Source: Oscillospiraceae bacterium
GTDB lineage: Bacteria > Bacillota_A > Clostridia > Oscillospirales > CAG-272
Length of the DNA: 21,873 nucleotides
Direction: 5' to 3'
NCBI GenBank assembly: GCA_015064195.1
Contig: SVSO01000021.1
Coordinates: 1-21,873 of the forward strand
The notes under the pieces were generated by a model, which did no database searches, was not told where the DNA came from, and saw only the letters and a list, made by a program, of their open reading frames with translations. A program made the position numbers and the translations under genes. This document shows positions 1 to 8,107 of the stretch, in pieces (position 1 is the first letter of the stretch; every line of letters starts with the position of its first letter).

Positions 1-752
1 GTGTGGATTATCAATTCACCTCCGCCAATGTGCTGGGCATTCCCAACGTGGCGGATTCGCTGTATGCCATCAAAAAACTCTGCTTTGACGAGAAGCGGTA
101 TACACTGGCAGAGGTGCGGAAGGCAACTGATGAGAACTGGGAAGGCAATGAAGTCATGCGCCAGCGGTTTCTCAGTCAGGACAAATTCGGAAATGATCTT
201 GACGAGATCGACAGTCTCCTCGTTCGCATCACCGATATGATCGCCGACGTGCTGGATCACACCTACAATTGCCGCGGTCAGCAGTATCGGGCATCCTTAT
301 TCCAGTTCCAAGGGCATACCATGACCGATGTTCTTCCTGCCACGCCGGACGGCCGCCTGAAAAACGAACCGCTGGCACACGGCTGCAACCCCACCGCCGG
401 CCGCAATACCAAGGGGCTGCTTGCCACTGCCAATTCTCTGGCAAAAATCAAAAACTATAAATTCCAGGGCGGTACACTCCAGATTGAGCTTCAGCCGAAG
501 TTCATGGACGGCAGAGAAAACATGGCAGAATTCATCCGTGATTTCACTATTGGTTATTTTGAAAAAGGCACGTTCCAAATCAATATGAATATTATTGACC
601 TTGAAAAGCTGAAGGATGCCATCGATCATCCGGAAAATCCTGAGTATCAGAACATCATCATCAAGGTCACGGGCTACACCACCCGATTTATCTGCATGAC
701 CAAGCCCTTCCAGATTGAATTCTGCGGTCGGAACAATTATGACGCACTGTGA
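1..752 (+). CDS. Glycyl radical enzyme (pyruvate formate-lyase superfamily), C-terminal part, 5' truncated
   Basis: The reading frame is open at the left edge, so this is only the last ~249 residues of a protein that is normally about 750-850 aa; a GTG at position 3 is not the real start. Family hallmarks are the ATPDGR motif (codons near 340-360) followed by EPLAHG and the PTAGRNTKG segment, then the C-terminal glycyl radical loop KVTGYTTRF. The radical glycine is codon 672-674, 25 codons before the TGA stop. Enzymes of this superfamily use a protein-based glycyl radical, installed anaerobically by a partner radical-SAM enzyme, for C-C, C-O or C-N cleavage in the cytoplasm. The partner gene overlaps the 3' end. 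The active-site cysteine region lies outside the window, so the substrate (pyruvate, a diol, choline or another) cannot be assigned. The loop reads VTGYTTRF rather than the RVSGY-type sequence of many PFLs, so a non-PFL subgroup is possible. Confidence 0.9.
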   Translation, partial: VDYQFTSANVLGIPNVADSLYAIKKLCFDEKRYTLAEVRKATDENWEGNEVMRQRFLSQDKFGNDLDEIDSLLVRITDMIADVLDHTYNCRGQQYRASLFQFQGHTMTDVLPATPDGRLKNEPLAHGCNPTAGRNTKGLLATANSLAKIKNYKFQGGTLQIELQPKFMDGRENMAEFIRDFTIGYFEKGTFQINMNIIDLEKLKDAIDHPENPEYQNIIIKVTGYTTRFICMTKPFQIEFCGRNNYDAL

Positions 753-1716
753 AAAAGGGGTAATTTTTGATCTGTTCCGCGGCACGACGCACGATGGACC
801 GGGTGTTCGGGATACCGTTTTTTTTGCCGGATGTCCGCTGCGCTGTGCATGGTGTCACAATCCGGAAGGATTGCTGTCCAAGCATTCCGTCTGGCATGAG
901 CCGAAAAGCTGCATCGGCTGCATGAGCTGCCGTGATATATGCAAAGCCGGCGCAATAATGGAGGGCTCAACAAATCTGCTGATCCGTCCGGAGCTGTGTA
1001 ATGGATGCGGCGACTGCGTCGCAGAATGCCCGACACGCGCTATGGCATTTATCCGTCGCCAGTGGACGCTGTCAGAGCTTACAGATACGCTCTGTCGGGA
1101 TGCGAGCTATTATCGCAGCTCCGGCGGTGGAGTGACGGCATCCGGCGGTGAATGCCTGATGCAGCATACCTTCGTCGCCGCGCTGTTCCGTGAACTTCAC
1201 GCACGTGGCATTCATACTGCACTCGATACCAGTGGATATGCTCCGACAGAGGCTTTTATGGAGGTTCTTGCGGAGAGCGACTGTCTGCTTTTTGATCTGA
1301 AGTTTATGGATTCCGTGCTCCATCGGAAATTTTGCGGCGCAGATAACGGTTTGATTTTGGCAAATGCCCGACACGCCGCTGAATTTGCCCGCACGTCGCC
1401 CCATCCGCCTGAAATATGGATCCGCACGCCGCTCATCCCGGATGCCACAGCCACTGCGGACAATCTCAAGGAAATCGGCAGATTCATTGCTGACAGTATG
1501 GGGGATACCATCAGCCGCTGGGAGCTTTGCGCCTTCAATAATGTCTGCGCCGGAAAATACCGACGGCTCGGCATGGAGTGGACGTATGACGGTATACCTC
1601 TTCTGCACCGCTGCCGCGCAGAGGAGCTGCTGGCGGCGGCAAAGATGACCGGTGCGGCAGGCGGAGAGGTATACATAACCGGTCTGCTGTCCGATGGGCA
1701 TCAGAAGAATGATTAA
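739..1716 (+). CDS. Glycyl radical enzyme activating enzyme (radical SAM)
   Basis: A 325-aa protein that would use S-adenosylmethionine and a 4Fe-4S cluster to abstract hydrogen from the glycine of the enzyme encoded just upstream. From the ATG at 739, the radical-SAM triad is C32-x3-C36-x2-C39 (GCPLRCAWCHNPEG). It is followed by a two-cluster ferredoxin insert with C58/C61/C64/C68 and C87/C90/C93/C97, and then the SAM-contacting SGGE motif (VTASGGECLMQ). The ferredoxin insert is typical of activases for diverse glycyl radical enzymes and is absent from short PflA proteins, which argues against a plain pyruvate formate-lyase pair. The ATG overlaps the upstream stop (750-752), implying translational coupling. 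An in-frame TTG at 715 is possible but lies deeper in the upstream gene; neither start has a clear Shine-Dalgarno. The C-terminal half carries an unusual cysteine pair, CAFNNVC. Confidence 0.92.
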   Translation: MTHCEKGVIFDLFRGTTHDGPGVRDTVFFAGCPLRCAWCHNPEGLLSKHSVWHEPKSCIGCMSCRDICKAGAIMEGSTNLLIRPELCNGCGDCVAECPTRAMAFIRRQWTLSELTDTLCRDASYYRSSGGGVTASGGECLMQHTFVAALFRELHARGIHTALDTSGYAPTEAFMEVLAESDCLLFDLKFMDSVLHRKFCGADNGLILANARHAAEFARTSPHPPEIWIRTPLIPDATATADNLKEIGRFIADSMGDTISRWELCAFNNVCAGKYRRLGMEWTYDGIPLLHRCRAEELLAAAKMTGAAGGEVYITGLLSDGHQKND

Positions 1717-1720
1717 GCTC

Positions 1721-1749
1721 TTGCATTTATCAGTATCGCATGATATAAT
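1721..1749 (+). promoter_or_regulatory. Sigma-70/SigA-type promoter for the GH2-ManA unit
   Basis: TTGCAT (1721-1726), a 17-bp spacer and a perfect TATAAT (1744-1749) lie in the 71-bp gap after the activase gene. The spacing is optimal, so the next two genes probably have their own transcript. The 8-bp direct repeat TCAGTATC at 1730-1737 and 1754-1761 flanks the -10 box and could be a regulator site. No regulator gene is adjacent on this strand. Confidence 0.75.
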
Positions 1750-1772
1750 TATTTCAGTATCATTTTGCATTC

Positions 1773-1780
1773 AAAGGAGG
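1773..1780 (+). promoter_or_regulatory. Ribosome binding site for the 1788 GH2 gene
   Basis: AAAGGAGG, seven bases before the ATG at 1788, is a near-perfect anti-16S match and fixes the start of the GH2 gene. Confidence 0.9.
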
Positions 1781-1787
1781 TTTTTCC

Positions 1788-3941
1788 ATGATTTTCAAGC
1801 AAGAATGGTTTGCAGAAAATCTGACAAAATCAGACGGGATTTTTCCCGCCGAGGTCCCCGGCAATCTTCAATATGATTACGCTGCTGCTAAAAACTGGCC
1901 GGATTATCAGTATGCCGACAATTATAAAATGTTCGGCGCGCTGGAGGATGACACATGGCAGTATCACACAAAGCTTCATTATGAGGCAGCAAAAGGTGAG
2001 ACGGTATGGTTTCACGCGGACGGCATTGACTACCGCTGTGAGATTTACCTGAACGGTGAGCTGCTTCTCACCCACGAAGGCTCATTTTCCCCCATCGACC
2101 TCGACCTGACGCCGCACCTTGGCGCATCGGACAACTTACTGGACATCACGATCCTGCCCCATCCCAAGCGTCCGGGTGCGCCGGTGAGCCGCTCGCAGGC
2201 CGACCAAGTCACAAAAGCACCCGTCTGTTATGGCTGGGCATGGCATCCCAGACTTCTTGTATCCGGAATCTGGCAGGATGCTTATATCGAGACACGCGGC
2301 GCCGGTTACATCTTCGCACCGTCCGTCACCTATCGCCTGTCCGACGATCTCACGTCCGCTGATATCCGCTTCGACTGGCAGTGTGCAGGAGAGGTGGAGG
2401 TTTCCTTATTCAATCAGCAGGGCGAGCTTGTCTGGCACGGACGGGAACACACCCTGCATCTTGACAACGTGGAGCTCTGGTGGTGTCACGATCACGGCCC
2501 GCAGACCATGTACACATGGGTAATGGAGAGCGGCGATGACCGCAAAACCGGACGCATCGGATTCCGCCGTACAAAGCTTGTGATGAATGCAGGCGCATGG
2601 GGACGGCCGAATAAATACCCCATGTCCAGAAGCGATGCTCCGGCGACGCTGGAGCTGAATGGCAGAAGGATTTTCTTAAAAGGAAGCAACTATCTGACGC
2701 CGGATATCTTCACCGGCCGCGTCACCGAAGAAAAATACCGTGCGCAGATCACGCTGGCACGGGATGCTCATATGAATGTATTCCGGTGCTGGGGAGGATG
2801 CGGCTGTCAGAAGAACGAATTCTACGATCTCTGCGATGAGCTTGGCGTGATGGTGTGGGTGGAATTTCCCCTTGCCTGCAACAATTATTCGGAGAGCGAT
2901 CACTATCTGGTAACGCTGGAATCCGAGGCGACGGCGATTCTGGTAAATCTGCGGGAGCATCCTTCCATCGCTTTCTGGTGCGGCGGAAACGAGCTGTTCA
3001 ACGCATGGTCAGGCATGACCGAGCAGCATCTGGCGCTCCGACTGCTGGATTCGCTCTGCTATCGCTATGACCGCAGCCGTCCATTTATCATGACCTCACC
3101 GCTGAACGGTATGGCGCACGGAAATTACCTCTTTTTCACCAATGACGGCACCGGCACCGACAGCATCACGCTGTTCCGGCAGTCTGCGGATACCGCCTAT
3201 ACCGAATTCGGCCCGCCTGCCCTCGGTGATCCGGAAACAGTGAAGCGAGTCATCCCCGAATCGTCGCAGGTCTTTCCCATCCCGAAGGATGACAAAAACT
3301 GGATCGCGCATTACGGCACAGCCAACTATTCGTGGCGATGCCAGGAGGATACGCTTGTCTGCTTCCCAGAATGCAAGACGCTTGATGAGGCCCTCATGTA
3401 TTCCGATCTGATGCAGAGCATGGCATACAAGTGCATTTTTGAGGAAGCGCGCCGCCAGTGGCCGAAATGCTCCATGGCGGTCAATTGGTGCTACAACGAG
3501 CCATGGTATACGGTCTGCAACCGACATATTATCAATTACGACAATAAGCCTCTGCCGTCCTATTATGCCATCCGCGATGCCCTCCGCCCGGTGCTTGCTA
3601 CCGCCGGAATTCCCAAGTTTATCTGGAGGGCCGGTGAACTGTTCACCGCCGACATCGTTCTGCACAACGATACGATGGATACGGTGGAGCGGACAGTCAC
3701 GGTGACGCTGAAGCTGGGCGATGACAGCACGGAGCTTCTCACATGGTCGGGAAAATGCGCCGCCATGTCAAGTCATCCCGCGCCGACTGTGCGCTTCAAG
3801 CTGCCAAACATCCGCGATGTGCGGCTTCTTGAGCTGAAGATTTCCATGGATGACGGGACAAAGAATTCGTACACACTCCGCTATTTCCCTGCACCGAATC
3901 TGCCAGCGATACGGCGGCTGAATGAGGCGGTGGATCTATGA
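1788..3941 (+). CDS. Glycoside hydrolase family 2, beta-mannosidase-like (717 aa)
   Basis: Cytoplasmic retaining beta-glycosidase; no signal peptide is present. The domain order is typical of GH2: an N-terminal sugar-binding jelly roll (about residues 20-180, with WFHADGIDYRCEIYLNGE), an Ig-like domain, then a TIM barrel beginning near IFLKGSNYLTPDIF. The predicted acid/base is E402 in FWCGGNELF and the predicted nucleophile is E473 in AYTEFGPP; both match GH2 strand-4 and strand-7 motifs. A short C-terminal beta domain follows from about residue 600. At 717 aa it is shorter than classical beta-mannosidases (~820-900) and than the two GH2s on the opposite strand (922-923 aa), to which it is only distantly similar. 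It overlaps the downstream isomerase-like gene by four bases (ATGA), so the two are probably co-translated; that pairing suggests a mannose-containing substrate. A beta-glucosaminidase or beta-galactosidase specificity cannot be excluded. Confidence 0.9.
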   Translation: MIFKQEWFAENLTKSDGIFPAEVPGNLQYDYAAAKNWPDYQYADNYKMFGALEDDTWQYHTKLHYEAAKGETVWFHADGIDYRCEIYLNGELLLTHEGSFSPIDLDLTPHLGASDNLLDITILPHPKRPGAPVSRSQADQVTKAPVCYGWAWHPRLLVSGIWQDAYIETRGAGYIFAPSVTYRLSDDLTSADIRFDWQCAGEVEVSLFNQQGELVWHGREHTLHLDNVELWWCHDHGPQTMYTWVMESGDDRKTGRIGFRRTKLVMNAGAWGRPNKYPMSRSDAPATLELNGRRIFLKGSNYLTPDIFTGRVTEEKYRAQITLARDAHMNVFRCWGGCGCQKNEFYDLCDELGVMVWVEFPLACNNYSESDHYLVTLESEATAILVNLREHPSIAFWCGGNELFNAWSGMTEQHLALRLLDSLCYRYDRSRPFIMTSPLNGMAHGNYLFFTNDGTGTDSITLFRQSADTAYTEFGPPALGDPETVKRVIPESSQVFPIPKDDKNWIAHYGTANYSWRCQEDTLVCFPECKTLDEALMYSDLMQSMAYKCIFEEARRQWPKCSMAVNWCYNEPWYTVCNRHIINYDNKPLPSYYAIRDALRPVLATAGIPKFIWRAGELFTADIVLHNDTMDTVERTVTVTLKLGDDSTELLTWSGKCAAMSSHPAPTVRFKLPNIRDVRLLELKISMDDGTKNSYTLRYFPAPNLPAIRRLNEAVDL

Positions 3942-5047
3942 TGGATGAGAGAATTACCCGTATTCCATGGCGGCTGGTACAGAACCAGATCCGCTCTCCC
4001 GGCGGTTATATGATGGATGTATTCCGCGGCCGTCCCGATCCAAAGGATATTCCGAACGGCTCGGAAGCATGGGTCGGCTCTGTTACCAAGGCGAACGGTG
4101 CAACAGAAGCCTGCCCCAACTTCGGATGCAGTGAGGTCATGCTCCCCGACGGCTCAAAGCGGTATCTGTTTGAGCTGATCGCCGCCGCACCGGAGCACAT
4201 TCTCGGCAAAGCGCACATGGAGAAATACGGCATGGAGCTTGGAATGCTGGTCAAGCTGCTGGATGCAAAAAATATGTATTTTCTGCAGTGCCATCCGACC
4301 CGCGAGGCTGCCATGCGGCTGTGGAACAGCAAATACGGCAAAGAAGAGTGCTGGTATGTGATCGCTGTCCGCGAGAATCAGCCGGAGCCGCCGTATATTC
4401 TGCTTGGCTTCAAGGAAGGAATCACGGCGGAAAAATTCGCGCATTTGTATCATACGGCGGAGCTTCGTGATCTGGAAGCTCTATGCCACAAGATCACGGT
4501 GAAGCCGGGGGAGGCTTACTTCGTTCCGGGCGGCTGTCCTCATGCACTGGGAGCAGGTTGTTTCGTGGCGGAGATTCAGGAACCCTCCGATCTGGGAGCG
4601 ATCGCCATTCCCCAATCAGAGCTGATCGACTATCGCCGCAAAGCGGCTCCGGGCGCTGTGTTCACACCGATTGATGAAGCACTTTACGAGAAGCGCACGC
4701 TCGGTTCGTTCATTTACGAGGGAGCATCGAGGGAACAGATTCTTGACCGCTGCATCAGTCATCAGCCCGTGATCCGAAAGGGCGACGGATATGAGGAGCG
4801 TTCCATTTTCGATCATAGCTATTCGGCCTATTTTTCCTGCTCACTTTGCACGGTGGACGGCGGCAGGATGCCTTACGAAAACGCGGACAGCGTCACCATC
4901 GGCATCGTGCTCGACGGATCCGGTATCATCCGATTCCCCGGAGGAGAGCTGGAAATTCATCAGGGCGACGAGCTGTTTTTCCCCTTCCACACCACAGATG
5001 CGGTGATGGAGGGCAAGTTTACGATGATTCTCTGTCGGCCGGGATGA
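3938..5047 (+). CDS. manA: Mannose-6-phosphate isomerase-like protein, class I (type I PMI cupin)
   Basis: A 369-aa protein of the zinc-dependent ManA/PMI cupin family, which interconverts mannose-6-phosphate and fructose-6-phosphate in the cytoplasm. The metal-ligand pattern is visible: Q117 and H119 in FLQCHP, E137 in KEECWYV, and H202 in GGCPHALGAG, followed by VAEIQEPSD. The C-terminal part (about 290-369) is a second cupin-like beta domain ending in GDELFFPFHTTDAV. The start ATG overlaps the GH2 stop (ATGA); a second ATG three bases later is equally possible. No mannose kinase or PTS gene is in the window, so the phosphate donor step must be elsewhere. Several class I PMI-like proteins in Firmicutes have uncertain substrates, so the symbol is a family-level call. 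It is the last gene before the 5052-5108 terminator. Confidence 0.85.
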   Translation: MMDERITRIPWRLVQNQIRSPGGYMMDVFRGRPDPKDIPNGSEAWVGSVTKANGATEACPNFGCSEVMLPDGSKRYLFELIAAAPEHILGKAHMEKYGMELGMLVKLLDAKNMYFLQCHPTREAAMRLWNSKYGKEECWYVIAVRENQPEPPYILLGFKEGITAEKFAHLYHTAELRDLEALCHKITVKPGEAYFVPGGCPHALGAGCFVAEIQEPSDLGAIAIPQSELIDYRRKAAPGAVFTPIDEALYEKRTLGSFIYEGASREQILDRCISHQPVIRKGDGYEERSIFDHSYSAYFSCSLCTVDGGRMPYENADSVTIGIVLDGSGIIRFPGGELEIHQGDELFFPFHTTDAVMEGKFTMILCRPG

Positions 5048-5051
5048 GAAA

Positions 5052-5108
5052 CAGGAGTCAAATTCTCAACAGTTTTACTGGACTGTGAGAGTTTGACTCC
5101 TGCTTTTT
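5052..5108 (+). terminator. Rho-independent terminator (probably bidirectional) after manA-like gene
   Basis: A long imperfect hairpin begins CAGGAGTCAAATTCTC and returns as GAGAGTTTGACTCCTG (5052-5102), with one mismatch and one bulged base. It is followed on the plus strand by CTTTTTGA. Read on the minus strand, the stem is followed by TTTCTC, so it may also help end the opposing operon. Confidence 0.88.
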
Positions 5109-5160
5109 GATATTTATAGGTCTTTTCCGTTTCGGGCGGACTTCTTTATCTCATCATAGC

Positions 5161-5196
5161 GCAAGCCCTCTCCGAAAAAGATCGGTGAGGGCTTGC
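5161..5196. terminator. Second hairpin in the convergent intergenic region
   Basis: A 10-bp perfect stem, GCAAGCCCTC with GAGGGCTTGC, extended by an inner CCG/CGG. Neither side has a clear T-run, so it may be a transcript-end or processing structure rather than a classical terminator. Confidence 0.45.
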
Positions 5197-5226
5197 AGCA
5201 GTAGATGGTGTAATTTTTGCTTAGGG

Positions 5227-5250
5227 GTCAGGACAGCTTTTTGTCCTGAC
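5227..5250 (-). terminator. Hairpin just downstream of the minus-strand operon's last stop codon
   Basis: A 9-bp perfect stem, GTCAGGACA and TGTCCTGAC, with a 6-base loop starts three bases after the TAG stop (5254-5256) of the last GH2 gene. No U-tract follows on the minus strand, so a 3'-end stabilising role is as likely as termination. Confidence 0.5.
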
Positions 5251-5253
5251 ATC

Positions 5254-8025
5254 CTACATCGTGACAGCGACACGACATTCGTCCGCGTTCCATGCGGTAA
5301 GCGCCAGTGTCACGGTGTCCGCAGCGCCTGCGCACAGACGGATCTCCGTCTCGATCACGCGGGAGGTGCCCGGCGCAAGCACAAAATAGTTGTCGCTCGC
5401 CATCGTCAGCGTACGATCCTCAAGCGCATCCAGCTTCACCGGGAAGAGTGGCACATCGCCGGCGTTGGCGATCTCCGCCTTCATATGCAGACGGCGCTCG
5501 GCACCGTCTGTGCGGACAGACTTTTCGAGCAGTGTCAGCGTCATCGCGCCGCGGTGTGCGGCGATCTGCGGCTTGAGCCATGGTCCTTCCACAAAGTCGA
5601 TATTGTTCTGCGGCTTTGCGCGGAATTCCTCACGCGAAGCCTCATCCGCGAAACGGGAAAGCACCTTCGGATGATAGAAGCTCTGCTGCAGCAGAATTCC
5701 GGCTGCATTTTTCACCGATGCGCGAAGGAAGAAGAAATTCTCTGCCCATTCCGCGGGAATCGTGAACGGCTGGCAGTCGAAGCGGAGCGAGGTTTCCCCG
5801 GCAGTAACATCGCAAGTGAAGCACTCAGTGCGCACCAGCTTCAGCTCGGGATCGTACAGCTCCAGCGTCACGGTCAGTCCCGTATGTGCCGTCACATCAC
5901 CCACCAGCAGTCGCAAGTCGGGCGTGAAAGTCTCACCGGGTGCGAAGCAGAGCTCGCGCAGTGCCACCTCGGCGACCAGCGGCGCGTAGGCATTCTTCAA
6001 AGCGTAATACGGCGCGATTGGGTCCCCCATGCCGTCCACCATCTGCACGGCGACCGTCGTCCACGGGCGCTTGAATACCCACGGCAGGAGTCCGGTCGAA
6101 GCGGGGTAGTTCTCCTGCAGAGCGTTTGCCATAATCTGGTAGAATTCGTGGGACGCCATCTGTGTCGCCTCGCAGAGGTCGGAAAGGTCGATGCCGCGGG
6201 TGTTGTTGATTATGGACGCGCGGGACATCATGCGTGGGATACGTGCGGGAATGAATTCGGTGAAATGGTTACACAGCTCGGGATTTTCCGTTTTGAACGC
6301 CTCGGTGTAGATGTCGGAGAGACGGCGGTTATACTCCTCCGGCGACATGAGCTGGCGCAGGCTCTTGGCATTGGGGAAAGAATGGATGCCCGATTCGCCG
6401 ATGAAGGGGAGCGCGCCGTAATTCTTTCTGTACCAGACCGGCTCCATGTCGCGGTAGATGTGGGCCGAACCCTTGTCGGGGGAGGTGTTGTAGAATTTGC
6501 GGGATGGGTCGAGATCCTCGATCTCGCGGGCGATAACCCACATGGCGGCATCGTTGCCTTGCGCGTAGGGGTTAATTTCGTTGCCGCCGGTGTGACTTGC
6601 AAGCGAGGGATGGTTGCGGATACGATAGAGATTCCGGCAGACCTGGGCCTGCAGCACCTCGCGGTTCCACTTGTCGGAGAGACAGTTGGCGATGAAACTG
6701 TCCTGCATGACCAGCATACCGTACTCGTCGCAGAGGCTGTAGAACAGATCGTCCTCCGGCATACCACCGCCTGACCAGACGCGGATAAGCTGAATGCCCA
6801 TATTTTTCGCCAGCTCCAGCGTCCAGCGGTAATCCTCGGGGCGGCAGTCGAAGAGGAAGTCGATGGGCATCCAGTTCATGCCGCGGACGAAGAATTTCCG
6901 GCCGTTGATGACATACTGCCAATTGTCCCAGCGTTGGCGCAGACGTGGGCCGGCAGAGCGCTCATAGGTTAATGTGCGGATACCGGTGTCGAAGCTGAGC
7001 ACATCGAGCGTGGTGCCGTCCTCGTCAAAAAGCTCCAGCGTCACTGTGTAAAGATGGGCCGCGCCGAGACCATTCGGCCACCAGAGACGGGGATTTTCGA
7101 TGACAAGCTCCTTCTCGAAAAACTGGCACTCGCGGTATTTTTCATTGCGCACCACATAGAATTTGTCCTGAATGTCCACCGTTTCACGGCTTGCATAGGC
7201 GAGATCGCCGGTGGATTTCTCTGTGAGCGTAACGGCGACATCCAGCTTTTTGCCGGTGGGACGGATGTCCGCGTTGTCGCTGTAGGCAAAGGAATAGCTT
7301 GACCACGATCCGGCATCGCCCGATACCACATCCAGCTCCTTCACCTGCGGATCGGCAATTTCCGCCTCCAGATGGAGCTGTGCGGTATTGCCGTCGAGCG
7401 AAACTGTGTAGAGATGCGGGCGGGAGAGGTGGTATTTCGGCAGGATCTCGATACGCACGGTGCGCCAGATACCGAATACGATGAAATCGCCGTTTGAGGT
7501 GGACGCATCGCGGCGGATGTTCCATGGCACGATCTCGGCGTGGGCACGAGCATCGTGCTCACGACTGAGGGCGGCATCAGGTGCAGGAGGTGTAACCTCG
7601 ACGACAAGCTCGTTTTCGCCGGGCTTTGCCCATGCGGAAATCTCCGTGATGGGGCCGCCGAACATCCCCTCGTGGCTGACGATCTCCTCGCCGTTGAGCC
7701 AGACGCGGCAGGTGTAGCATATGCCTTCAAAGCAGAGGTACACGTCCCTCCCGGCGATGTCGGGCAGAGTGAAGCTGCGGCGGAAGTACCAGATTTTCTT
7801 ATCCGGCCAGTTGTAAAGGCGGGAGTTTGTGCCGAAGTATGGATCAGGCAGAATGCCCGCCTGCTCAAGACAGCGGTAGCCGGATGCAGGGAGATTTGAG
7901 GTATAGTCGAAGCCGAGTGCCTCCGGCGCATCGGTGGCGGCGTCATTCCAGCAGAAGCGCCATTCGCCGTCGAGGCTGATGCTGCCGGGATGGCGGTCGA
8001 TGTAGAAGGTGTGATTGGGATTCAT
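5254..8025 (-). CDS. Glycoside hydrolase family 2, beta-mannosidase-like (923 aa), last gene of the operon
   Basis: A large cytoplasmic GH2 enzyme with no signal peptide. The N-terminal jelly roll (about 1-215) contains ISLDGEWRFCW, YFRRSFTLP, CRVWLNGEEI and GDFIVFGIWRTVRI. An Ig-like domain follows, then the TIM barrel from about FFVRGMNWMPIDFLF. The predicted acid/base is E483 in HTGGNEINPY and the predicted nucleophile is E544 in PFIGESGIHSF. The C-terminal ~220 residues are beta-sandwich-like. The ATG at 8025 is preceded by AAAGGAGG. It is clearly paralogous to the GH2 at the operon's other end: they share AGILPDPYFG/AGILPHPYFG, FKRPW(T/A)TVAVQMVDG and almost the same length. GH2 members with this architecture include beta-mannosidases and exo-beta-glucosaminidases. 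Position beside mannonate and KDG genes favours a mannoside or uronic-acid-containing oligosaccharide, but specificity is not proven. Confidence 0.9.
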   Translation of the reverse strand: MNPNHTFYIDRHPGSISLDGEWRFCWNDAATDAPEALGFDYTSNLPASGYRCLEQAGILPDPYFGTNSRLYNWPDKKIWYFRRSFTLPDIAGRDVYLCFEGICYTCRVWLNGEEIVSHEGMFGGPITEISAWAKPGENELVVEVTPPAPDAALSREHDARAHAEIVPWNIRRDASTSNGDFIVFGIWRTVRIEILPKYHLSRPHLYTVSLDGNTAQLHLEAEIADPQVKELDVVSGDAGSWSSYSFAYSDNADIRPTGKKLDVAVTLTEKSTGDLAYASRETVDIQDKFYVVRNEKYRECQFFEKELVIENPRLWWPNGLGAAHLYTVTLELFDEDGTTLDVLSFDTGIRTLTYERSAGPRLRQRWDNWQYVINGRKFFVRGMNWMPIDFLFDCRPEDYRWTLELAKNMGIQLIRVWSGGGMPEDDLFYSLCDEYGMLVMQDSFIANCLSDKWNREVLQAQVCRNLYRIRNHPSLASHTGGNEINPYAQGNDAAMWVIAREIEDLDPSRKFYNTSPDKGSAHIYRDMEPVWYRKNYGALPFIGESGIHSFPNAKSLRQLMSPEEYNRRLSDIYTEAFKTENPELCNHFTEFIPARIPRMMSRASIINNTRGIDLSDLCEATQMASHEFYQIMANALQENYPASTGLLPWVFKRPWTTVAVQMVDGMGDPIAPYYALKNAYAPLVAEVALRELCFAPGETFTPDLRLLVGDVTAHTGLTVTLELYDPELKLVRTECFTCDVTAGETSLRFDCQPFTIPAEWAENFFFLRASVKNAAGILLQQSFYHPKVLSRFADEASREEFRAKPQNNIDFVEGPWLKPQIAAHRGAMTLTLLEKSVRTDGAERRLHMKAEIANAGDVPLFPVKLDALEDRTLTMASDNYFVLAPGTSRVIETEIRLCAGAADTVTLALTAWNADECRVAVTM

Positions 8026-8031
8026 GTAGGG

Positions 8032-8040
8032 CCTCCTTTT
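8032..8040 (-). promoter_or_regulatory. Ribosome binding site for the 8025 GH2 gene
   Basis: On the minus strand AAAAGGAGG ends six bases before the ATG and fixes this start. The remaining gap up to the rraA-like gene (8041-8107) shows no convincing promoter. Confidence 0.85.
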
Positions 8041-8107
8041 GAAATTGATTCTATCTGCATTACAGCATACCGCAGAGGCCGGAGCTGCAGCAGCCTACCT
8101 TTGATTT

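Noticed and set aside
5107..6774. Long plus-strand open frame (555 aa) opposite the last GH2 gene
   Set aside because: No ribosome site and no recognisable domains; it lies antisense to a well-supported GH2 gene and has the Arg/His/Val-rich composition of a codon-bias shadow.
5254..8025. Classical beta-glucuronidase (uidA) for the mannonate pathway
   Set aside because: The ~920-aa length and motif context resemble beta-mannosidase-type GH2 architecture, not the ~600-aa glucuronidases; activity on uronides cannot be excluded from sequence alone.
8041..8107. Internal promoter before the last GH2 gene (TAGAAT on the minus strand)
   Set aside because: A -10-like hexamer exists, but no -35 element lies at suitable spacing.
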